A stretch of DNA of 64,000 nucleotides from Ramlibacter sp. WS9 (lineage in GTDB: Bacteria; Pseudomonadota; Gammaproteobacteria; Burkholderiales; Burkholderiaceae_C), in NCBI RefSeq assembly GCF_003797765.1, contig NZ_RKMB01000018.1, positions 1 through 64,000 of the forward strand, read 5' to 3'. Made by a program: the position numbers and the translations under genes. This document shows, one piece after another, positions 63,496-64,000 of the stretch. Every line of letters begins with the position of its first letter. Position 1 is the first letter of the stretch. The notes below the pieces were generated by a model. The model saw only the letters and a program-made list of their open reading frames with translations. It was not told where the DNA came from and ran no database searches.

Positions 63496-63548
63496 TGGCG
63501 GGCCCTGAGTGACTCGAACACTCGACCTACGGATTGAGAGTCCGTTGC
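63496..63548 (-). pseudogene. 3' half of a tRNA (possible att site)
   Basis: On the minus strand the sequence gives an anticodon arm (ACGGA CTCTCAA TCCGT), a 5-base variable loop, a perfect T arm (GAGTG TTCGAGT CACTC), then AGGGCCCG and CCA. The anticodon would be CTC, though the arm resembles tRNA-Lys. No matching 5' acceptor or D arm is found upstream, so this is a 3' tRNA fragment of the kind left at the far end of an integrated element. Confidence 0.6.
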
Positions 63549-63677
63549 CACCCTGCCATCACATGCGCAGAGTAGGGCGGCCGTATTAGTTACATGTATT
63601 TCCGCGACGGGGTGCTAACGACTATCCAGATTCGCGGTGCTAGCCGTGGAAGGTCCCGCGAATCTTCAAACCTTGCC

Positions 63678-64000
63678 CTACCGCCCACGCATCAACCCCG
63701 CCAACCGCGCATTCGCATCCGACTGCCTCTCAATCTCACGCGCAAACTCCACCGCGCTGCCCGTGGCGGGCAGGTTGCCACCTTCGGCCAATGCCTTGCG
63801 AAACTCCGCCTGCGCCAGCACTTCGGCGCAAGCCGCGTTGAGGCGCGCCACTTCTGCCGCCGGCGTGCCCGGCGGCGCAAACAAACCGAACAGGGAACTG
63901 AGGTTGGCGGCAGGTGCGCCCACTTCGGCGAACGTGGGCACCGTGGGCAGAAACGGCGAACGTGTCGGCGCACCGAGTGCCAGCGGCGTGAGCTTGCCGC
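63678..64000 (-). CDS. Bug/TctC-family binding protein, C-terminal part
   Basis: A partial gene running off the window end, about 107 codons visible. It reads KLTPLALGAPTRSPFLPTVPTFAEVGAPAANLSSLFGLFAPPGTPAAEVARLNAACAEVLAQAEFRKAL, which is the standard C-terminal segment of tripartite tricarboxylate transporter receptors (TFAEVG and FAPxGTPA motifs). It marks the return to backbone after the IS3 and tRNA-fragment region. Confidence 0.88.
   Translation of the reverse strand, partial: GKLTPLALGAPTRSPFLPTVPTFAEVGAPAANLSSLFGLFAPPGTPAAEVARLNAACAEVLAQAEFRKALAEGGNLPATGSAVEFAREIERQSDANARLAGLMRGR

Overview
The window is GC-rich DNA of a betaproteobacterium of the order Burkholderiales, most like Comamonadaceae (Variovorax/Ramlibacter type). 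This rests on codon use, two Bug-type (TctC) periplasmic binding proteins, a coxSLMDEG operon, many short conserved Burkholderiales proteins and AGGAG-type ribosome sites. No rRNA operon, intact tRNA or CRISPR array is visible. A housekeeping-like backbone is broken by patches of lower GC that carry conflict genes, gene relics and insertion sequences.

Layout. 1-17.4 kb is backbone: a nested inverted repeat, a lectin-like lipoprotein, a KTSC protein, a zinc metalloprotease, a methyltransferase divergent from a large BTAD/ATPase regulator, an SRPBCC protein, an oxidoreductase, a LexA-like box before a small gene, an RlmN-family enzyme, a Bug protein, an Hcp/nucleotidyltransferase pair, a phosphoesterase, a GDSL esterase and a peptide-binding protein. 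17.5-20.5 kb is a lower-GC island with a phosphoribosyltransferase-like gene overlapping a NADAR-family gene, followed by a truncated winged-helix gene, an IS4 relic and an aminotransferase scrap. 20.8-28.4 kb is an unusual redox cluster: a His-rich anchored protein, two cyclooxygenase-like heme peroxidases (the second with an added membrane domain), a 42-residue membrane peptide, a diheme cytochrome c, and remains of a catalase-related heme protein joined to a deaminase fragment. An IS3 relic lies between the two peroxidases. By analogy with bacterial oxylipin enzymes it may oxygenate fatty acids or another hydrophobic substrate.

28.5-36.7 kb holds membrane and secreted proteins, a putative metallopeptidase toxin with an exported partner, a GST, TerC, GYD, VanZ and DUF3309 proteins, nitronate monooxygenase and a BrnT/BrnA toxin-antitoxin pair. 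36.8-49.8 kb is mostly backbone: an MFS transporter, a PKD-hydrolase lipoprotein, an MDR oxidoreductase, a DHFR-like protein, an ECF sigma factor with a SnoaL-like tail, and a six-gene form II CO-dehydrogenase-like operon with its maturation genes (AAA+ CoxD, VWA CoxE, membrane-anchored CoxG). 49.9-53.5 kb has a retropepsin-like protease, a DUF2868/DUF3482-like fusion, a DUF2200 protein and a cytochrome c lipoprotein.

53.5-63.5 kb is accessory: a HEPN-motif protein, an uncharacterised helical protein, a frameshifted small gene, an intact IS21-family element (5-bp target duplication) inserted in an unknown gene, a secreted PIG-L deacetylase with two C-terminal binding domains flanked by two scraps of what looks like a DNA-ligase gene, an intact IS3 element, and the 3' half of a tRNA that may mark an integration boundary. 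The window ends inside a second Bug-type binding protein.
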